A DNA stretch of 64,000 bases from Flavobacterium defluvii (GCF_900129555.1 NZ_FQWC01000008.1:186001-250000), one strand, 5' to 3'. Numbered from the stretch's first letter, positions 16,166-25,838 are shown. Numbers and translations: made by a program. The notes: generated from the letters alone by a model not told the origin.

Positions 16166-17995
16166 ATGTTACTCAATAAAAAAATAGTTGTTTTTATTTC
16201 CTTATGCTTTTGTTTACAAAGCATTTGTGCACAAACAGATAAAACAAAAAAGGACAATCCTCCTAAAAAAGACAGTACAGAGATTTACACTAAAATTAAA
16301 AATTATTCAAAGAAAAATAAGTTTACCCAAACACTTCACAAGCTTCTTTTTAGAACCAAAAAGCCTAAAAAAAGAGAAGTAATCGAACCAAGTGATTCAG
16401 AACAATACGAAGGTAAAATTATTCGAAAAATAAATATTATAACTTTAGATCCTTTTGGTTATTCGCTAACGGATACAACAGCTGGTCCAAAAAACTGGGG
16501 AGAACGAACAGGAAACAGCCTGCATTTAAAAACTAAAAAAATAGCAATTTACAATCTTCTTTTATTTAGAAGAAATGCACCCTACGATCCTTATAAAGTT
16601 CAGGAATCCGAACGTTTGATTCGTGCGCAGCGATATGTTACTGCGGTAAGGATTACTAATGAATTAGCAAGTCCCGCCTCAGATTCTGTTGATGTAACAA
16701 TTCGGGTTTTGGATTCGTGGAGTACAATTCCGAGATTTTCAATTTCCAGCAACAGAATTGGTGTAGGATTTAAAGAAAAAGATTTTTTCGGTACAGGCCA
16801 GCAGCTCGAATATCGTTTTACCAATCGATTTAATGATGGTGCAAATGGTAACGAAGTTACTTATACTGTTCCTAATATAAAAAACACTTATATAGGAACT
16901 ACACTTCATTACAATATGGATTTAGACAATAATTATACTAAAAGTATTAATATTGAACGAGATTTCTATTCACCTTTAACCAAATGGGCGGGCGGAGTTT
17001 TTGTTGGGCAAAACTATAGAAGAGATACATTGCAGGCGCCAGATCTGAGTTATGCTTTTCAGTCTTTTAAAAATAATTTTCAAGATTTATGGGTTGGTAA
17101 AGCCACAAAAGTCTATGAAGATGATAATGAGGCCATAACTAATTTAATTACATCAGCCCGATTTTTGAATGTAAATTACAGTCAATCTCCTGATTCATTG
17201 TATGATCCGACAAATTTTTATTCAGATGAGAAACTGCTCTTAATGGGAGTTGGATTAAACAGACGTAAATTTATAAAGGATAATTATATTTTTAGAAATG
17301 GCCAGACCGAAGACGTTCCGATAGGAAGAATTTACGGAATCACATTTGGTTATCAATACAAAAATACTATGTGGCGGCCTTATGCCGGAGCTCAGTTTTC
17401 TTTTGGAAATTATTACCGTTTAGGCTTTCTAAGTATGAATTTTGAAGCCGGAACATATTTTCATCAATCTAAAACTTATCAAACGGCTTATTTATTTGAA
17501 GCTAATTATTTCACCAAACTTTTTAATCTTGGTACCTGGAAATTAAGACAATTCGTGAATCCTAGAGTTGTAGTTGGTGCTAACAGGGAAGAAATTATTG
17601 GAGATGAACTGAATATAAACGAACAAAATGGTTTAGCGGGGTTTAACAGTGCTTTATACGGAACCAGTAAAACGCTTCTGTCTTTGCAAACGCAGACCTA
17701 CTCGCCGTATGCACTTTGGGGATTTCGTTTAAATCCGTTTTTTAATTATACAATTGCGTTTTTAGGAAGCCCAAAAAATGCAATGTTTGACAGCAAATCA
17801 TATTCAAAAATAACATTAGGTTTATTAATTAGTAATGACTACTTAGTTTTTAGTAATTTCCAGCTTTCGTTATCCTATTATCCAAGTATTCCGCTTCAGG
17901 GAGATAATGTTTTCAAAACCAATACCTTCGAAACAACAGATTATGGTTTGCAGAGTTTTGAGCTGGCAAAACCAAGAATTGTAGATTATCGATGA
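16166..17995 (+). CDS. Omp85/BamA-like outer membrane protein
   Basis: A 609-residue protein with an N-terminal signal peptide (1-22, ending QSICAQ). A basic linker follows, then one POTRA-like domain at about 85-190 (GKIIRKINIITLDPFG, then RNAPYDPYKVQESERLIRAQRYV and SVDVTIRVLDSW). The rest alternates polar and aromatic residues and should form an outer membrane beta barrel (IGVGFKEKDFFGTGQQLEYRF resembles the opening strand of Omp85 barrels). It may insert or translocate outer membrane or surface proteins, as BamA/TamA proteins do. A single POTRA rather than five argues against it being BamA itself. The partner is unknown. Confidence 0.7.
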   Translation: MLLNKKIVVFISLCFCLQSICAQTDKTKKDNPPKKDSTEIYTKIKNYSKKNKFTQTLHKLLFRTKKPKKREVIEPSDSEQYEGKIIRKINIITLDPFGYSLTDTTAGPKNWGERTGNSLHLKTKKIAIYNLLLFRRNAPYDPYKVQESERLIRAQRYVTAVRITNELASPASDSVDVTIRVLDSWSTIPRFSISSNRIGVGFKEKDFFGTGQQLEYRFTNRFNDGANGNEVTYTVPNIKNTYIGTTLHYNMDLDNNYTKSINIERDFYSPLTKWAGGVFVGQNYRRDTLQAPDLSYAFQSFKNNFQDLWVGKATKVYEDDNEAITNLITSARFLNVNYSQSPDSLYDPTNFYSDEKLLLMGVGLNRRKFIKDNYIFRNGQTEDVPIGRIYGITFGYQYKNTMWRPYAGAQFSFGNYYRLGFLSMNFEAGTYFHQSKTYQTAYLFEANYFTKLFNLGTWKLRQFVNPRVVVGANREEIIGDELNINEQNGLAGFNSALYGTSKTLLSLQTQTYSPYALWGFRLNPFFNYTIAFLGSPKNAMFDSKSYSKITLGLLISNDYLVFSNFQLSLSYYPSIPLQGDNVFKTNTFETTDYGLQSFELAKPRIVDYR

Positions 17996-18123
17996 TATAA
18001 AATAGGTAAAAAAAATATTTTTTTATTTATTTAAAAAAGCCTATAAATCAATATTTTACAACAAAATAGCTCAAAAAAATCGGTGAAACGCATAATTTAT
18101 CCGATGAAATACAATTGTTTTTA

Positions 18124-18131
18124 TATTTTTG
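18124..18131 (+). promoter_or_regulatory. -7 element of the His-rich secreted protein gene
   Basis: TATTTTTG matches TAnnTTTG, 52 bases before the start codon. No TTG at the correct distance. Confidence 0.35.
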
Positions 18132-18183
18132 GCACGGTATATGAAAATCCCTAAGTAACATTAACATTAAAAGTCTAGAAAAG

Positions 18184-18690
18184 ATGAAAACAATTAAAAT
18201 AGCAATCGCCGGATTATTCCTTTTGATTGCAAATGCCACACAAGCTCAGGTATCAATTAACGTTAATATAGGGACGCCACCAGCTTGGGGACCTGCCGGA
18301 TATTCTGAAATGGAATATTACTATCTTCCAGATATTGAAGCTTATTACGATGTACGTGCATCACAGTTCATCTATTTTGGAGGAGGAAGATGGGTTAGAA
18401 CAACTTATTTACCAAGACAATACAGAAACTATGATTTATACGGAGGTTATAAAGTAGTTTTAACAGATTACCACGGAAGAACTCCTTATGTGTATTTTGA
18501 CCGTCACAGAGTAAAATACTATAAAGGGTATCACGGTGCACCACAAAGACCATATAGACCAAGAGAAGTATATGGATATGATGACAGACGTTATGATAAA
18601 CATTACAAGCATGATAAACATGACAAACACCATGGACACGACAGACATGATGATGACCATCATCACCATGGCGGACCTGGAAGAAGATAA
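18184..18690 (+). CDS. Secreted protein with His-rich tail
   Basis: A 168-residue protein with a clear signal peptide (1-21, ending ANATQA). The mature part is Tyr-, Arg- and Gly-rich (YYYLPDIEAYYDVRASQFIYF, GGGRWVRTTYLPRQYRNYDLYGGYKV). The last 35 residues are mostly His, Asp, Lys and Gly (KHDKHDKHHGHDRHDDDHHHH). The middle part resembles a family of small exported Bacteroidota proteins of unknown function. The tail suggests metal binding, for example zinc, nickel or copper; this is inference. Monocistronic, ended by a terminator. Confidence 0.75.
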   Translation: MKTIKIAIAGLFLLIANATQAQVSINVNIGTPPAWGPAGYSEMEYYYLPDIEAYYDVRASQFIYFGGGRWVRTTYLPRQYRNYDLYGGYKVVLTDYHGRTPYVYFDRHRVKYYKGYHGAPQRPYRPREVYGYDDRRYDKHYKHDKHDKHHGHDRHDDDHHHHGGPGRR

Positions 18691-18715
18691 TATTAAAAAT
18701 ATTGATTTTAATGAC

Positions 18716-18750
18716 AAGAGAGTATCGGTAATTCGGTACTCTCTTTTTTT
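18716..18750 (+). terminator. Terminator after the His-rich protein gene
   Basis: A 9-bp stem (AAGAGAGTA, 18716-18724, with 18737-18745) is followed by a T run. Confidence 0.8.
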
Positions 18751-18847
18751 TAAAACTATTTTTTTTTATAACTTTAGTTAAAACAGTGCATTATGTATAT
18801 AAATACCCTAACACAATGATTTAAAGCTATTTATTAACAAAATAAAC

Positions 18848-18877
18848 TTGTTTTATTAGATTTATAACATACATTTG
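18848..18877 (+). promoter_or_regulatory. Consensus Bacteroidota promoter
   Basis: TTG (18848-18850), a 19-base spacer and TACATTTG (18870-18877) match the Bacteroidota consensus exactly. It places the true start of the next gene at ATG 18908, since an upstream in-frame TTG lies inside this promoter. Confidence 0.75.
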
Positions 18878-18907
18878 CAGCGAATTTTAAAATCCAGAAA
18901 AACAATT

Positions 18908-20530
18908 ATGAAAAAGAATCTCTATTTATTTTCATTTTTAGCTCTTTCATTATTAATTTCTTGCGACGATAATAATGATGACAAAAACAACCAATTGTTA
19001 GAAACTATTACCATTACCGCAGATCAAAACACTTTAAATAAAAGACTTGATTACACCAATGCTGGGGTAATTTCGATCGAAAATGGTTCTTTAACCGGTA
19101 AAAGTGCCGATAATACTGTTACATCTTTTCCTTTAGTTCAAATAGCCGAAATAAAACCGCCGGTAGATGCTAATGGTAAAACATTACAGGCAAGCCATGT
19201 AGCCGTAAACGGAAACTATGCTTATGTTTCTTATATCACTAGAGGCGATGTATACTCTGGAGCAATAGATGTTATAGATGTTTCAGATCCTTATAAACCA
19301 AAACTGGTTACTTCTGCATTAATTCCCAATACAGATATTACTTCACTTACCTACTCTAATGGAAACCTTATTATTGGTGCCGCAAAAGATGTAGATAAAG
19401 ATCCTTTGCTTGGTAGCAATCCGGCAATTGTATTTAATATGACATTAAACTCAGGACTACTTACTAATCAACTCACAACAAATTACTTAGAAAGCAGAGT
19501 TACAACAGATGTGGCTTCTAATCCTACAAATTATTTTGCTGTAACCGGAGATAACGGAAGCTTATTTAAAATAAGTAATTCTACAAAAGCAGTTACCGGA
19601 AAAACTGCAATGGCTGATTTACGTTCGATTGCTTTAACAACAGATAAGGTTGTTACTCTAAGCGGAACGAAAGGTGTAAACATTTACAATCAATCGACAC
19701 TCACTTTGCAAAAAAGCTTTACAACTTCTACAGATGTTAGCGGTGCAAAAAGAACAATGGATATTGACGGAACAAAACTTTTAGTTTCTGAAGGTGCAAA
19801 TGGTCTTGGCGTTTACGACATTAACAGCGGTTCTAAATTACAAACTATAGCAATTTCTGCTTCTGGCGAGGATAATGTTACCAATGCCGTTTCTGTAAAC
19901 GATGGTTATGCATTTCTTGCAAATGGTGCTTTAGGCCTTAATGTTTACCAATCCGGAACACAGCTTAGTTTATTAGGATCAGTAGGAATTGCAGGTTCAT
20001 CAAACTATGTTAAATCAAGCGGTAACTATATTTATGTTGCCAGCGGAACAGGCGGTTTAAAAATCATTAAGATGGAAAAACCAAGTACAACATTTGCAAG
20101 CTGTTCATCGTATGGTTTATACAATCAGGGTAGGGATTTAATCCTGAACTCTAATGAAACCAAATCATATCAGGGAGCTACTTCTATAAATTCTGCAATT
20201 GTAAATTCTGGCGCTGTATTAACCCATTGTGGCGCTATCTCTGTATTAAATAATTTGACTTTAAACAGCAATGGTACTTTTAATATGAGAGGAAGTTTAT
20301 CTCATGGAAAATACCAGCAGTCAAGCCCAACAGAACTTATTATTAACGATAAAGCATTATTACAAATTGAAGGTTCTGTAGTAATTTGGGGAGATTTAAG
20401 ATTAAACAGCGGTGCCAAAATTAATTTTATAGGCAATGATTCTTCTATAACTATTTATGGAAAAGTAATTAAAGGAAGCAACGTAACCATCACCGGAACT
20501 TATAGAGACACCGAAAATAAACTGAAATAA
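18908..20530 (+). CDS. LVIVD-repeat beta-propeller lipoprotein
   Basis: A 540-residue lipoprotein. The signal peptide ends in the lipobox LLISC, followed by DDNNDD, an acidic surface-export-like sequence. The body, from about 60 to 400, contains repeated blades of the type YAYVSYITRGDVYSGAIDVIDVSDPYKPKL, KGVNIYNQSTL and GLGVYDINSGSKLQTI, consistent with an LVIVD/YncE-like propeller. The C-terminal 130 residues (SNETKSYQGATSINSAIVNSG…) are beta-rich and resemble a T-rich beta-helix. It probably faces the outside of the outer membrane. Function unknown. Start chosen from the promoter and signal peptide. Confidence 0.75.
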   Translation: MKKNLYLFSFLALSLLISCDDNNDDKNNQLLETITITADQNTLNKRLDYTNAGVISIENGSLTGKSADNTVTSFPLVQIAEIKPPVDANGKTLQASHVAVNGNYAYVSYITRGDVYSGAIDVIDVSDPYKPKLVTSALIPNTDITSLTYSNGNLIIGAAKDVDKDPLLGSNPAIVFNMTLNSGLLTNQLTTNYLESRVTTDVASNPTNYFAVTGDNGSLFKISNSTKAVTGKTAMADLRSIALTTDKVVTLSGTKGVNIYNQSTLTLQKSFTTSTDVSGAKRTMDIDGTKLLVSEGANGLGVYDINSGSKLQTIAISASGEDNVTNAVSVNDGYAFLANGALGLNVYQSGTQLSLLGSVGIAGSSNYVKSSGNYIYVASGTGGLKIIKMEKPSTTFASCSSYGLYNQGRDLILNSNETKSYQGATSINSAIVNSGAVLTHCGAISVLNNLTLNSNGTFNMRGSLSHGKYQQSSPTELIINDKALLQIEGSVVIWGDLRLNSGAKINFIGNDSSITIYGKVIKGSNVTITGTYRDTENKLK

Positions 20531-20570
20531 AGTCGAGAGCGCTTAACGCTTTTTCACTTAAACTATAAAG

Positions 20571-20600
20571 GCTGTCAGATTTATTCTGGCAGCTTTTTTA
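20571..20600 (+). terminator. Terminator
   Basis: A 9-bp stem with one G-U pair (GCTGTCAGA with TCTGGCAGC) and a 5-base loop, followed by TTTTTTA. Confidence 0.75.
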
Positions 20601-20674
20601 TTTTATTCCTAAAATTGAGGTATAATTATTGTGCATTAACATTTCATTTAAATAATCTTCCATAAAATAATTAG

Positions 20675-20682
20675 TATTTTTG
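20675..20682 (+). promoter_or_regulatory. -7 element of the PIG-L deacetylase gene
   Basis: TATTTTTG matches TAnnTTTG, 31 bases before ATG 20713. The alternative upstream TTG start overlaps this element and is rejected. Confidence 0.4.
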
Positions 20683-20712
20683 GGACAATTTCAAAAACCA
20701 TCTAACTACACC

Positions 20713-23244
20713 ATGCGAAAAATACAAGTTCAAATACTTCTTTTATTTTTTATAAGTTTTCAAATTTCATTTGCACAACAGCCGCAAAAACCAAATGCTG
20801 TAGAAATTTACAATCAAATCAAAAAATTAAACTTTTTAGGTTCTGTATTATATGTTGCAGCACATCCAGATGACGAAAATACACGAATGATTTCGTATTT
20901 GGCTAATGAAATGAATGCCAGAACTGGTTATTTATCTTTAACTCGCGGTGATGGAGGTCAAAATTTAATTGGACCACAATTGCGTGAATTACTTGGTGTA
21001 ATAAGAACGCAGGAATTAATAGAAGCACGAAAAATTGACGGCGGAGAACAGTTTTTTTCGAGAGCAAATGATTTTGGTTTTTCTAAAAACCCGGACGAAA
21101 CCTTGCAAATTTGGGATAAAGACAAAGTACTTGCCGATGTTGTCTGGACAATTAGAAATTTTCAACCGGATATTATTATAAACAGATTCGATCACCGCTC
21201 GCCTGGAACAACTCATGGTCATCATACTTCATCTGCAATGCTTAGTGTAGAAAGTTTCAAATTGACAAATGATCCAAAAGTATATCCTGAACAATTAAAA
21301 TACGTTTCACCGTGGCAGGTAAAACGCCAGTTTTTTAATCCATCGTGGTGGTTTTATGGAAGTCAGGAGAAATTCGATGCAGCAAATAAATCAAAATTTA
21401 CAAAATTAGAAACAGGAGTTTACTATACCGGAATTGGAAAATCAAATCAGGAAATTGCTGCTTTAAGCAGAAGCCGCCATCAATCGCAAGGATTTGGAAG
21501 TACTGGTGTTCGTGGTTTAGAAACAGAATATTTAGAACTTATTAATGGTGAAACCCCAAAAGACCGCGACAATTTATTTGACGGAATCGACACAACCTGG
21601 AACCGCGTTAAAAACGGAAAACCAATTGGAGATTTGATCTCGAGAATTATTGATAAATACAATTTCAGCAATCCATCAGCAAGTATTCCTGATTTAGTAA
21701 AAGCTTACACTATGATTCAGGCTTTAGACGATACACATTGGAAAAATCTAAAATCTAATGCAATAAAAAATATCATTGCATCGTGTTCAGGTCTATATCT
21801 TGAAGCTGTTTCAAGTGAGCAGGAAGCAACGCCTGGAAGCCGAATTAATTTAAGCTTAGAAGCAATTAACAGATGTTCTGTTGAAATGCAATTAACAAGC
21901 GTTACAACGCTGCCAGACAATAAAACGACAGCTCAAAACAGTATTTTAAAAGATAACAACGATCAGAAAATCAATTTGCAGTTACAGCTTCCTAACAATA
22001 TTGAATACACACAGCCATATTGGCTAAAAGAAAAAGCAACAGTTGGAATGTACACAGTTTCTAATCAGCAAAACATTGGAATTCCGGATATTATTAGAGA
22101 AGTAAAAGTTATATTCAATATAAAAATCAAAGATGTTGAAATTCCGTTTGAACGTACAGTTGTTTACAAATATAATGACGGGGTAAAAGGCGAAATGTAT
22201 AATTTCCTTGATATTGTTCCCGAAGTTACTACGTCAATTTTAGAAAAAGTTTTGGTTTTTAGAGATACCAAAAGTAAAATGGTTCCGGTAAAAGTTCGCG
22301 CCGGAAAAGATAATGTAAATGGAAATTTACAACTAGATTTACCAAAAAGCTGGAATGTTTCTCCAAAACAAATTCCGTTTACTTTAGATAAAAAAGGAAA
22401 CGAACAAATTTTCTATTTTGAAGTTACACCGCCTGTAAATCCTGAAGAAGTTGTCGCAAAAAGCATTGCAATTGCTGATAACAAGCGTTTTGACAGAGAT
22501 CAGACTATTATCGATTTTAATCACATAACAAAACAAATGGTTTTAAAACCAGCTGAATCAAAATGTATCAGAATTGATTTAAAAACTTCAGGAGATGCGA
22601 TTGCATATATTATGGGCGCAGGAGATGAAGTTCCGGAAAGTTTAACCCAGATGGGATACAAGGTTACGATTTTAAAACCAGAAGAAATTACACCAGAAAA
22701 ACTAGATTCATTTTCAACTGTTATTACAGGAATTAGAGCTTACAATACCGTAAATGCTTTAGCCAATAAACAAAATATCTTATTCAATTTTGTAAAAAGT
22801 GGTAAAAACATGATCGTGCAGTATAACACAAACGGAAAATTAGTAACCGATAAAATTGCTCCTTATCCGTTAAAATTGTCAAACGATCGAGTTACTGAAG
22901 AAAATGCAAAAATCACATTTTTAGCACCAAATCATCCTGTTTTAAATACGCCAAACAAAATCACTGCAAAAGATTTTGAAGGCTGGACACAAGAACAAGG
23001 TTTATATTATCCGGACGAATACGATGCAGCCTTTACTCCTATTATATCGTCTCATGACAAAGGAGAATCAGCTAAAAAAGGAGCTTTATTAGTCGCTCCA
23101 TATGGAAAAGGATATTACATATATACCGGTTTAAGCTTTTTTAGAGAACTGCCTGAAGGCGTTACAGGTGCTTACAGATTGCTATCGAATATTATCTCGT
23201 TAAAACAGCCTGTCGAAGCTCCAAAACAAGATATCAAACAATAA
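20713..23244 (+). CDS. Secreted PIG-L family deacetylase
   Basis: An 843-residue protein with a signal peptide (about 1-21, ending FQISFAQQ). The zinc-dependent LmbE/PIG-L domain lies at about 45-270. It has the metal motif AAHPDDENTRMISY and the later THGHHTSS, which supplies the second metal His. The middle is beta-rich; the C-terminal 200 residues resemble a class I glutamine amidotransferase-like fold without a visible catalytic Cys (TVITGIRAYNTVNALA, MIVQYNTNGKL). The substrate is probably an N-acetylated sugar or glycan, by family. It is followed after 9 bases by a 35-residue peptide and then a symporter, suggesting uptake of the product (inference). Confidence 0.8.
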   Translation: MRKIQVQILLLFFISFQISFAQQPQKPNAVEIYNQIKKLNFLGSVLYVAAHPDDENTRMISYLANEMNARTGYLSLTRGDGGQNLIGPQLRELLGVIRTQELIEARKIDGGEQFFSRANDFGFSKNPDETLQIWDKDKVLADVVWTIRNFQPDIIINRFDHRSPGTTHGHHTSSAMLSVESFKLTNDPKVYPEQLKYVSPWQVKRQFFNPSWWFYGSQEKFDAANKSKFTKLETGVYYTGIGKSNQEIAALSRSRHQSQGFGSTGVRGLETEYLELINGETPKDRDNLFDGIDTTWNRVKNGKPIGDLISRIIDKYNFSNPSASIPDLVKAYTMIQALDDTHWKNLKSNAIKNIIASCSGLYLEAVSSEQEATPGSRINLSLEAINRCSVEMQLTSVTTLPDNKTTAQNSILKDNNDQKINLQLQLPNNIEYTQPYWLKEKATVGMYTVSNQQNIGIPDIIREVKVIFNIKIKDVEIPFERTVVYKYNDGVKGEMYNFLDIVPEVTTSILEKVLVFRDTKSKMVPVKVRAGKDNVNGNLQLDLPKSWNVSPKQIPFTLDKKGNEQIFYFEVTPPVNPEEVVAKSIAIADNKRFDRDQTIIDFNHITKQMVLKPAESKCIRIDLKTSGDAIAYIMGAGDEVPESLTQMGYKVTILKPEEITPEKLDSFSTVITGIRAYNTVNALANKQNILFNFVKSGKNMIVQYNTNGKLVTDKIAPYPLKLSNDRVTEENAKITFLAPNHPVLNTPNKITAKDFEGWTQEQGLYYPDEYDAAFTPIISSHDKGESAKKGALLVAPYGKGYYIYTGLSFFRELPEGVTGAYRLLSNIISLKQPVEAPKQDIKQ

Positions 23245-23253
23245 CTTCAGAAT

Positions 23254-23361
23254 ATGGAAGCAAAAAAAACAAAAAAATGGAAAAAAAGTTACACCTATGT
23301 TTTGGTTGCTAACCTAATTTATATTGTGATTTTTTTCTTAATCATGCAATTTTATTCATAA
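23254..23361 (+). CDS. 35-residue single-span membrane peptide
   Basis: Starts with ATG 9 bases after the deacetylase stop and ends 3 bases before the symporter ATG. The protein starts MEAKKTKKWKKSYTYVLVAN, a strongly basic cytoplasmic part, followed by one helix (ANLIYIVIFFLIMQFYS). The basic-then-hydrophobic layout, the exact fit between two genes and the tight spacing speak for a real gene. Other cation symporters have small partner subunits of this size range, so a role as accessory subunit of the next gene product is plausible but unproven. No family name is recognised. Confidence 0.7.
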   Translation: MEAKKTKKWKKSYTYVLVANLIYIVIFFLIMQFYS

Positions 23362-23364
23362 CCT

Positions 23365-25095
23365 ATGCAGCTATTTGACTGGATTGTACTTATTGTAACT
23401 CTTTTATTCATTGTTGGTTACGGTTCCTGGAAAACCAGAGGAAGTAAAAACGTTGAAGATTTTATTTTAGGAAACAACGAAACACCTTGGTATACTGTAG
23501 GCCTTTCTGTAATGGCAACTCAGGCCAGCGCCATTACCTTTTTATCTACACCGGGACAAGCTTATCATGACGGAATGGGTTTTGTGCAGTTCTATTTTGG
23601 ACTGCCCATTGCAATGGTTGTTATTTGTTTGACATTTATTCCGCTTTATCATAAATATAAAGTTTTCACCGCTTACGAATTTCTTGAAAAAAGATTCGAC
23701 GTTCAGACCCGTTCACTTGCTGCCATTTTATTTTTAATTCAAAGAGGATTAGGTACCGGACTTACAATTTATGCCCCGGCGATTATTTTATCGGCGCTTT
23801 TGGGCTGGAACTTAACCATAATGAATATTATAATAGGAGTTTTGGTTATCATTTATACTTTTTCCGGAGGAACAAAAGCTGTAAACGTGACGCAGAAACA
23901 GCAGATGTTTGTTATTATGTCCGGAATGTTTATCACATTTTTTCTCATTTTACATTACCTGCCAAACGATATGACTTTTACAAGCGCATTGCATATTGCA
24001 GGTGCCAATGATAAGATGAATATTGTTGATTTTTCTTTTGATCCTGAAGAAAAGTATACCATTTGGAGCGGAATTACAGGTGGATTTTTCTTAGCCCTCG
24101 CCTATTTCGGTACAGATCAATCTCAGGTTGGAAGATATTTATCCGGAAAATCAGTTACCGAAAGTCAGATGGGATTAATCATGAATGGTCTTTTAAAAGT
24201 TCCAATGCAGTTTTTTATTCTATTGACAGGAGTTATGGTTTTTGTTTTTTTCCAGTTCAATCCGGTTCCTTTAAATTTTAATCCGAATAATAAAATTGTA
24301 ATCGAAAAATCGGCTTATAAAGAAGAATACCGAACTTTAGAAAAAAAGCTTGAAAAACTTTCTGAAGATAAAAAAGTAATCAATTTATTGTATATCGATC
24401 AGCTTAATCAGGATTACGACAATCCTATTCTGCGAAAAGAATTAGTCAATTTATCCAATAAAGAAAAAGATCTACGCGATCGAGCCAAAGAAATTATCGA
24501 AAAAGCCGACAGCAATAGCGAAACCAACGATAAAGATTACGTATTTTTCCATTTTATCCTGCATTATTTACCAAAAGGTTTAATTGGTTTATTACTTGCC
24601 GTTATTCTTTCGGCTGCGATGTCATCTACCGCTTCGGGCTTAAACGCGCTGGCTTCAACAACAGCGATTGATATTTACAAAAGAAATCTCAAAACCGAAA
24701 AATCAGAGAAACATTATCTAAACGCAACAAAGTTTTTTACTCTGTTTTGGGGAGTTGTAGCCATACTTTTTGCCTGCGTAGGAACTTTGTTTGAAAATTT
24801 AATTCAGCTTGTAAATATAATTGGTTCTATTTTTTATGGAACAGTTCTTGGAATCTTTTTAGTTGGATTTTATCTTAAAAGAGTTCAGGCAAAGCCAATG
24901 TTTATTAGTGCCATTATAAGTCAGTTTGTAATTATAATTATTTATTATTTTATGGTTTACAAACAAGAAAAATTAGGTTATTTATGGCTTAATTTTATTG
25001 GGGCTATTTTGACTATTGCTTTGTCATTGATTTTTCAGTTTTTATTTTTTAAAGGAGATAAAAAAGAGAACAACGATTTAATTTTAGAGGAATAG
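23365..25095 (+). CDS. Sodium:solute symporter (SSS family)
   Basis: A 576-residue transporter with about 13 membrane segments. It starts with LFDWIVLIVTLLFIVGYGSW and shows the SSS features VGLSVMATQASAITFLSTPG, LAYFGTDQSQVGRYLSGKS and AVILSAAMSSTASGLNALAS. A hydrophilic, coiled-coil-like insertion of about 95 residues (roughly 305-400, KEEYRTLEKKLEKLSEDKK…) interrupts the core before the helix that follows DKDYVFFHFILHYLP. The substrate is probably a sugar or sialic-acid-like compound, by family. The gene directly follows a small membrane peptide and a PIG-L deacetylase, so the three likely form one operon. Confidence 0.85.
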   Translation: MQLFDWIVLIVTLLFIVGYGSWKTRGSKNVEDFILGNNETPWYTVGLSVMATQASAITFLSTPGQAYHDGMGFVQFYFGLPIAMVVICLTFIPLYHKYKVFTAYEFLEKRFDVQTRSLAAILFLIQRGLGTGLTIYAPAIILSALLGWNLTIMNIIIGVLVIIYTFSGGTKAVNVTQKQQMFVIMSGMFITFFLILHYLPNDMTFTSALHIAGANDKMNIVDFSFDPEEKYTIWSGITGGFFLALAYFGTDQSQVGRYLSGKSVTESQMGLIMNGLLKVPMQFFILLTGVMVFVFFQFNPVPLNFNPNNKIVIEKSAYKEEYRTLEKKLEKLSEDKKVINLLYIDQLNQDYDNPILRKELVNLSNKEKDLRDRAKEIIEKADSNSETNDKDYVFFHFILHYLPKGLIGLLLAVILSAAMSSTASGLNALASTTAIDIYKRNLKTEKSEKHYLNATKFFTLFWGVVAILFACVGTLFENLIQLVNIIGSIFYGTVLGIFLVGFYLKRVQAKPMFISAIISQFVIIIIYYFMVYKQEKLGYLWLNFIGAILTIALSLIFQFLFFKGDKKENNDLILEE

Positions 25096-25174
25096 ATAAA
25101 GTAAGTGGATTTTAAACGTTATTCTGTCAGTAGTTTTTCAAACTAAAAAACAATAGAAAATCTAAACAAATCTC

Positions 25175-25182
25175 TATCTTTG
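25175..25182 (+). promoter_or_regulatory. -7 element of the four-helix membrane protein gene
   Basis: TATCTTTG matches TAnnTTTG, 27 bases before the start. No clean TTG at -33. Confidence 0.4.
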
Positions 25183-25208
25183 AGTTAATCACTTCATCAT
25201 ACAGCATT

Positions 25209-25838
25209 ATGAAAGAACACAAAAAATACAGCAATAAAACCAAAGCCGCTTTTATTCTGTTGATTGTAATGCTAATCATTTTGCTTGGAAATTTCAATAC
25301 GCTTCAAAACTCGAAAAAAGTAAATGAAAATATTAATGCAATCTATAAAGACCGATTAGTTGTAGCGCATTATATTTTTCAATATTCAAAACAACTTCAT
25401 TTTATAAAAAGTGAAGCCGAAAAGCTCAATTTAAGCGATAATATTAAAAAAGACGAAATCGTTCATACTTTAAATATCATTCACAATATTGACGATTTGT
25501 ACGCCAAAACTGTTCTCACAAATAACGAAAAACAACATTTTGATATCTTTTTGGCTTCTTGTAAAGAAATCAACAAACAAGTCGAAAATAAAAACTGGTA
25601 TAAAATTGCAAAATCGAGCGAATTTGCTTTAAAAACTTTAGAATCCTTATCAGAAATTCAAATTAAAGAAGGAAAAGCCAAGTTGTCAAGCGCAAATGCG
25701 ATGTACAATAAAAACAATAGTTTAGGTCAGCTTCAGATTGGTTTACTAATAATTTTGGGCGGAATTACTTTTTATCTTTTGATTGTAAAGAAAATTAAAC
25801 GAAAAGTAAAAATTCCTGAACCGCCCAGTATGAATTAG
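25209..25838 (+). CDS. Orphan four-helix-bundle (MCP-type) membrane protein
   Basis: A 209-residue protein with a membrane helix at 14-31 (AAFILLIVMLIILLGNF), a helical periplasmic region of about 145 residues and a second membrane helix at 177-195 (LQIGLLIILGGITFYLLIV). It ends in a short basic cytoplasmic tail. The periplasmic part (KKVNENINAIYKDRLVVAHY) resembles the 4HB_MCP sensor domain of chemoreceptors. No HAMP, methylation, kinase or other output domain follows, so it is a sensor-like protein without an output module. It ends one base before the convergent DUF1348 gene. Confidence 0.65.
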   Translation: MKEHKKYSNKTKAAFILLIVMLIILLGNFNTLQNSKKVNENINAIYKDRLVVAHYIFQYSKQLHFIKSEAEKLNLSDNIKKDEIVHTLNIIHNIDDLYAKTVLTNNEKQHFDIFLASCKEINKQVENKNWYKIAKSSEFALKTLESLSEIQIKEGKAKLSSANAMYNKNNSLGQLQIGLLIILGGITFYLLIVKKIKRKVKIPEPPSMN

